Assembly: GCA_038049695.1 (NCBI GenBank)
Contig: CP142461.1
Coordinates: forward strand, 27,349,001 to 27,413,000
Length of the DNA stretch: 64,000 nucleotides
Reading direction: 5' to 3'
Source: Cinnamomum chago
Lineage: Eukaryota; Streptophyta; Magnoliopsida; Laurales; Lauraceae
In this document: positions 60,553-64,000 of the stretch, piece by piece
How positions within the stretch are numbered: position 1 is the first letter of the stretch
Layout: each line of letters opens with the position of its first letter
The notes under the pieces: model-generated
Seen by the model: only the letters and a program-made list of their open reading frames with translations
What the model was told of the DNA's origin: nothing
The model's database searches: none
Made by a program: the position numbers and the translations under genes

Positions 60553-63500
60553 CAATGCTCGTTTGGAATGTGCGAGGGCTTAACAGACCCTCAATGCAAC
60601 ATGTAGTTCGGAATAAAATTAATTTTCTGCATTTAGAATTTATTGTTTTATTGGAGACAAAAATTAAACAGCCATCCTACAATTATGTTCTTAACTCGAT
60701 CATTCCTAATGGATGGAGGGAGATTTCAAATATGGAAGCAGGGTCATCAGCCCGAGTTTGGATACTGTGGAATCCAAAGGTGATCACTGTATCATGCATG
60801 GATCGGAATGCTCAGTGTATTCACTGTGAGGTTCAGTATGGTGCTCTCAAATTCCTTTTTTCAGGCTGCTATGGGTTTAATAATTACATGCAAAGACGAG
60901 ACCTCTGGAGTTATTTAGTTGCTGCTTCGAAACGAAGTGGTTTACCATGGGTTGTGGCAGGAGATTTCAATACAATCAGGTGGAGTCATGAAAAATCGGG
61001 GGGAGCGACACCAAGAGCTGTTGGACTTATTGAGTTTAATGATTGTATTCAAGAAGCAGGCCTTTTGGAACTCAAACTTGCCGGTCCATCTTTCACTTGG
61101 TCTAACTCTAGTGTTGGAGAATCGAGAATTGAATGCAAGCTGGATAGAGTCCTAGTGAATGCATGTTTTCTTCAAGCTAATCCTTTCAAAGGAGAAGTAT
61201 TGCAGCCCGGTCTTTCAGATCATTCTCCAATTCTGTTGACAGTAAAGGAGAAAAATCATTGCAAAGCTCCATTCCGGTACTATAACTACTGGGCCAAGCT
61301 ACCTGGGTTCTTTCAAACAGTAGCTTCCGCTTGGCACACAGAGATTAAAGGTACACCTTTGTACAGGGTGGTACAAAAACTCAGATTGGTTAAGCACCAG
61401 CTTATTGATTGGAAGCAGACCCAGTCCTCTATACCAGCTCGGTTATCAGAAGCTTCTGATCAGCTGAATGGGTTACAGCGATTGATAGAGGGGGATCCTC
61501 ATAATTGTAACATTCAAATGGAGGAAAGGAAGGCCAGGCATCACCTTGATCAGTTGCTTCAGGTTGAAGAGAGCATGTATAAGCAACGATCTAGAGATCT
61601 TTCTGTGAACTTAGGGGATAGCAATACCAAGTACTTCTATCGCCTTATGAAAAAGAGACAAAGTCATTCTTGCATTTCTCAGATTATGGACTCGGATGGT
61701 ACTACTTTTTCTGATCCTCCAGGCATTGCTGCAACCTTTGTTTCTCATTTCCAAAATATCTTGGCACCTCCTATTGAAAGCCATCATCCAGATCTCACTC
61801 TTGTTCGTCCTCATGAAGTTGTCACTGAAGCGGATGCACAGATTCTTCTGAGACCGGTCTCTGTTGATGAGATTGAAGCATCTATAAAGAATGCTAACCC
61901 GCATAAAGCTCCTGGACCAGATGGGTTCAACGCACACTTTTTTAAGGTGTGTTGGCCAATTATTGGAAAGGATGTGTGTGATAGCATCAAAGATTTCTTC
62001 CAGCATGGCTCCATGCTTAAGCAACTGAAGCACACGTTTATAGTGCTGGTTCCCAAAGGTGAAAATGCTTGCTCGCCTGATAAGTTCCGGCCTATTGCCT
62101 TAACTAATGAGTTGTATAAAATCATCTCCCGCATTTTGCTCAATCGGTTAAAGCCTGTTGTTTCCAAGATCGTGGGACCTATGCAATCAGCATTTGTCCT
62201 AGGCCGGAGTATCACAGATAACCTCCTGTTAGCCCAAGATCTACTGCATAAGTTTCATTTGAAGAGGGGTCCTCCTAGAATGTGTGTTAAGCTTGATCTT
62301 GCCAAAGCTTATGACAGTGTGAGATGGGATTTCCTGGAGGCGGCTCTTCACGCTCTTCACTTCCCTTCCCATGTTATTAGATTGCTTATGGAGTGTGTAA
62401 CCAAAGCCCAGTTTTCAGTACTGGTTAATGGCAGTTCTGAGGGTTTTTTCAGAAGTACTAGAGGATTACGTCAAGGGTGCCCTCTTTCTCCATTTCTGTT
62501 TACTATTGTTATGGAATATTTCTCCCTCATGATGGATCAATATGCTGATTCTTATATGATTCCCTCTCCTTTTGTTAAAGGGCATGTTACGGTCTCTCAT
62601 TTGATGTTTGCTGATGATCTTATGGTTTTCAGCAAAGCCTCTCCTTCTGCAGCTGCTACCCTCAAGCATTTTCTGGAGCACTTTCAATATTTCACAGGTT
62701 TAGGAGTAAATTGGGCAAAGAGTGCCATTTTCTTTGCTAACTGTCGACCTGAAGATGAAATGGCTCTTTCTTCTATCTTGAGCATTCCGACTGCAACTCT
62801 TCCCATCAAGTATCTTGGTCTTCCTCTATCTGCTACAAGACTGAATTTCAATGACTGCCAGCCTCTCCTGTCTAAAATCCAGCAGAGATTAGCAGGATGG
62901 AAAGCTAAAACTTTGTCATATGCAGGAAGAGTAGAGTTGATCAGGTCTACTCTTACTTCATTTCATCTTTACTGGGCATCTGTTTACTTGCTTCCTCAAG
63001 CAGTTCTTCATGCTCTTGATCGCCAAGTGAGGGATTTCTTCTGGAATTGTTGGTCTTCGAAGTACATTCATCCCATTGCTTGGGGAGACATATGTCAACC
63101 AGTAGCTAAAGGGGGTCTTGGTATTCGTTCTATTCATGGAACAGCTAAAGCAGCTCTATTGAGGCAGGTGTGGCAGGTTATTCTTAACAAGAAAACTTGC
63201 TGGAATTTATGGGTGCATGAGCGATATATTCGTGGGAAATCCTTCTGGGATGTACCAATTCCATCTCATGCTTCATGGGGATGGAAAAGCTTAATGAAGC
63301 TCCGATCTATTGCATTAAACCATGTGAAATGGCTGGTAGGTAATGGCCATACTATAAAGTTTTGGACAGACCCTTGGCTGAATGGTGGTCGTCTTAAGGA
63401 TTGCTATGGTGATAGAGCAATCTATGATATGGGGCTTGGGGCTGATATATATCTCCGGCAATTCATTCATGATGGCAATTGGAGATTTCCTGCAGCAACA

Positions 63501-64000
63501 TCCAATTCACTCATGGAGATTTTTCAAAGTGTTCCTAATGAAGGTGCCCCATGGAGTGAATTTGAAGACGAAGTTGTATGGACTCTAGAAGCTAATGGGA
63601 GGTTTACTTTGAAGTCAGCATATACAAAGGTATGTAATCTCAATGATCAAGATCTCAGTTGGACAGCTTTGATTTGGTTTCAGGGATGTATTAAGAGACA
63701 TTATCTTTGTGCTTGGATGTTCTTGAGGAGGCGCCTTAAAACCAAAGAGTTTCTTCTCCAAAGGAATGTACAATGTGACTCTCTCTGTGTGCTTTGTTCT
63801 GACACTTGGGAGTCTGATTTACATTTGATGCTTCACTGTCCTTTTTCTAAATCAGTCTGGGCTTCGGTTCTTTCTAAGCTGAACTTGATTCCTCTTCAAT
63901 ATGAGAGGCCAATTGACCTGATGCATTCAGTCCAATCTCAATTAGAGCATGGTAGCAGGGATATTCAAACTCTGGGCAAACTTGTTGTGAATGCCTTCAT
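60549..64000 (+). CDS. LINE ORF2 polyprotein: APE endonuclease, reverse transcriptase, zf-RVT (partial, 3' end outside window)
   Basis: ORF2 is the enzyme that nicks the target and copies the RNA. My translation is open for 1150 codons to the edge. Endonuclease (1-~235): WNVRGLN at 6-12, E36 in LLETK, Y108 in GCYGFNN, D139/N141 in GDFN, T183-W184-x-N186, D199 in KLDR, and catalytic D224-H225 in SDHSP. Reverse transcriptase (~440-720): KAPGPDGFN at 453-461, FRPIALTN from 513, D583 in KLDLAKAYDSV, GLRQGCPLSPF from 639, and FADD with D689-D690. Then LPIKYLGLPLS (~751) and a zf-RVT finger CX2CX8HX3HC (C1080, C1083, H1092, H1096, C1097). All catalytic residues are present. The chosen start, ATG 60549, overlaps the ORF1 stop as ATGA; ATG 60555 in the same frame is the alternative. 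An RNase H domain, found in some plant L1s, would lie beyond the window if present. Confidence 0.95.
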   Translation, partial: MTMLVWNVRGLNRPSMQHVVRNKINFLHLEFIVLLETKIKQPSYNYVLNSIIPNGWREISNMEAGSSARVWILWNPKVITVSCMDRNAQCIHCEVQYGALKFLFSGCYGFNNYMQRRDLWSYLVAASKRSGLPWVVAGDFNTIRWSHEKSGGATPRAVGLIEFNDCIQEAGLLELKLAGPSFTWSNSSVGESRIECKLDRVLVNACFLQANPFKGEVLQPGLSDHSPILLTVKEKNHCKAPFRYYNYWAKLPGFFQTVASAWHTEIKGTPLYRVVQKLRLVKHQLIDWKQTQSSIPARLSEASDQLNGLQRLIEGDPHNCNIQMEERKARHHLDQLLQVEESMYKQRSRDLSVNLGDSNTKYFYRLMKKRQSHSCISQIMDSDGTTFSDPPGIAATFVSHFQNILAPPIESHHPDLTLVRPHEVVTEADAQILLRPVSVDEIEASIKNANPHKAPGPDGFNAHFFKVCWPIIGKDVCDSIKDFFQHGSMLKQLKHTFIVLVPKGENACSPDKFRPIALTNELYKIISRILLNRLKPVVSKIVGPMQSAFVLGRSITDNLLLAQDLLHKFHLKRGPPRMCVKLDLAKAYDSVRWDFLEAALHALHFPSHVIRLLMECVTKAQFSVLVNGSSEGFFRSTRGLRQGCPLSPFLFTIVMEYFSLMMDQYADSYMIPSPFVKGHVTVSHLMFADDLMVFSKASPSAAATLKHFLEHFQYFTGLGVNWAKSAIFFANCRPEDEMALSSILSIPTATLPIKYLGLPLSATRLNFNDCQPLLSKIQQRLAGWKAKTLSYAGRVELIRSTLTSFHLYWASVYLLPQAVLHALDRQVRDFFWNCWSSKYIHPIAWGDICQPVAKGGLGIRSIHGTAKAALLRQVWQVILNKKTCWNLWVHERYIRGKSFWDVPIPSHASWGWKSLMKLRSIALNHVKWLVGNGHTIKFWTDPWLNGGRLKDCYGDRAIYDMGLGADIYLRQFIHDGNWRFPAATSNSLMEIFQSVPNEGAPWSEFEDEVVWTLEANGRFTLKSAYTKVCNLNDQDLSWTALIWFQGCIKRHYLCAWMFLRRRLKTKEFLLQRNVQCDSLCVLCSDTWESDLHLMLHCPFSKSVWASVLSKLNLIPLQYERPIDLMHSVQSQLEHGSRDIQTLGKLVVNAF

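Larger units (their letters stand above)
58512..64000 (+). mobile_element. L1-like non-LTR retrotransposon (LINE), 3' end beyond the window
   Basis: Layout: T-rich minisatellite, pyrimidine-rich leader, ORF1 with nucleic-acid-binding domains, then ORF2 with APE endonuclease, reverse transcriptase and zf-RVT finger. This is the arrangement of plant L1-clade LINEs, which move by target-primed reverse transcription. No long terminal repeats, integrase or protease are seen. Both reading frames are intact as far as visible, and the 5' end is not truncated into the coding part, so the copy looks young and possibly autonomous. The remaining ORF2 C-terminus, 3' UTR, poly(A) tail and right target duplication are not in the window. 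It interrupts the satellite within monomer m6 of a 10-mer unit. Confidence 0.95.

Noticed and set aside
58776-60555. Several minus-strand open frames of 61-148 codons across LINE ORF1.
   Set aside because: They lie opposite an intact coding frame with clear protein domains and have no recognisable product; they are antisense shadows.
60919-63588. Short plus- and minus-strand open frames within LINE ORF2 (for example 60919-61155, 61611-62033, 63382-63588).
   Set aside because: ORF2 is continuous in another frame through all of them, with catalytic motifs in the right order.

Overview
The window is plant nuclear DNA and has two parts: about 58.5 kb of tandem satellite repeat, and a LINE (L1-like) retrotransposon that runs off the right edge. 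The plant assignment rests on the LINE. Its first protein has a DUF4283 region plus a CX2CX4HX4C knuckle, and its second has an APE endonuclease, a reverse transcriptase and a zf-RVT finger, the usual layout of angiosperm L1 elements. The species cannot be named from the sequence. There is no bacterial-type gene content, rRNA, tRNA or CRISPR array.

Region 1 (1-58511) is one uninterrupted head-to-tail array of a ~323-bp monomer, about 181 copies. Two monomer families, A and B, alternate. They are organised into a higher-order repeat (HOR) in two length forms: 11 monomers (3552 bp, seven copies) and 10 monomers (3229 bp, ten copies). The forms are interspersed in the order 11,11,10,11,10,10,10,11,10,11,11,11,10,10,10,10,10, followed by a truncated unit. 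HOR copies are nearly identical, while monomers within one unit are clearly diverged, which is typical of recently homogenised, centromere-like satellite. The 10-mer is not the 11-mer minus one monomer. It carries an extra monomer-length segment inside monomer 3 and lacks monomers 4-5, so both forms are most simply derived from an unseen 12-mer. Several units are recombinants between the two forms, and the switch points fall at or close to a 13-bp perfect dyad, CCCGAAGTTCGGG.

Region 2 (58512-64000) is the LINE, inserted in the + orientation into the truncated last HOR unit. It begins with about 9.6 copies of a 19-20-bp T-rich minisatellite, then a short pyrimidine-rich leader. ORF1 (601 aa, intact) follows, then ORF2, which is open for 1150 codons to the window edge with every endonuclease and RT catalytic motif present. 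ORF2 most likely starts at an ATG overlapping the ORF1 stop (ATGA). The left flank ends in a candidate 17-bp target-site duplication, and a single G-to-A change in that satellite copy creates the TT/AAAA site favoured by L1 endonucleases.

The picture is of a satellite array turning over by unequal exchange and gene conversion, with a young and possibly still active LINE inserted in it. Short open frames of about 63-90 codons recur in every satellite monomer, but I do not consider them genes.
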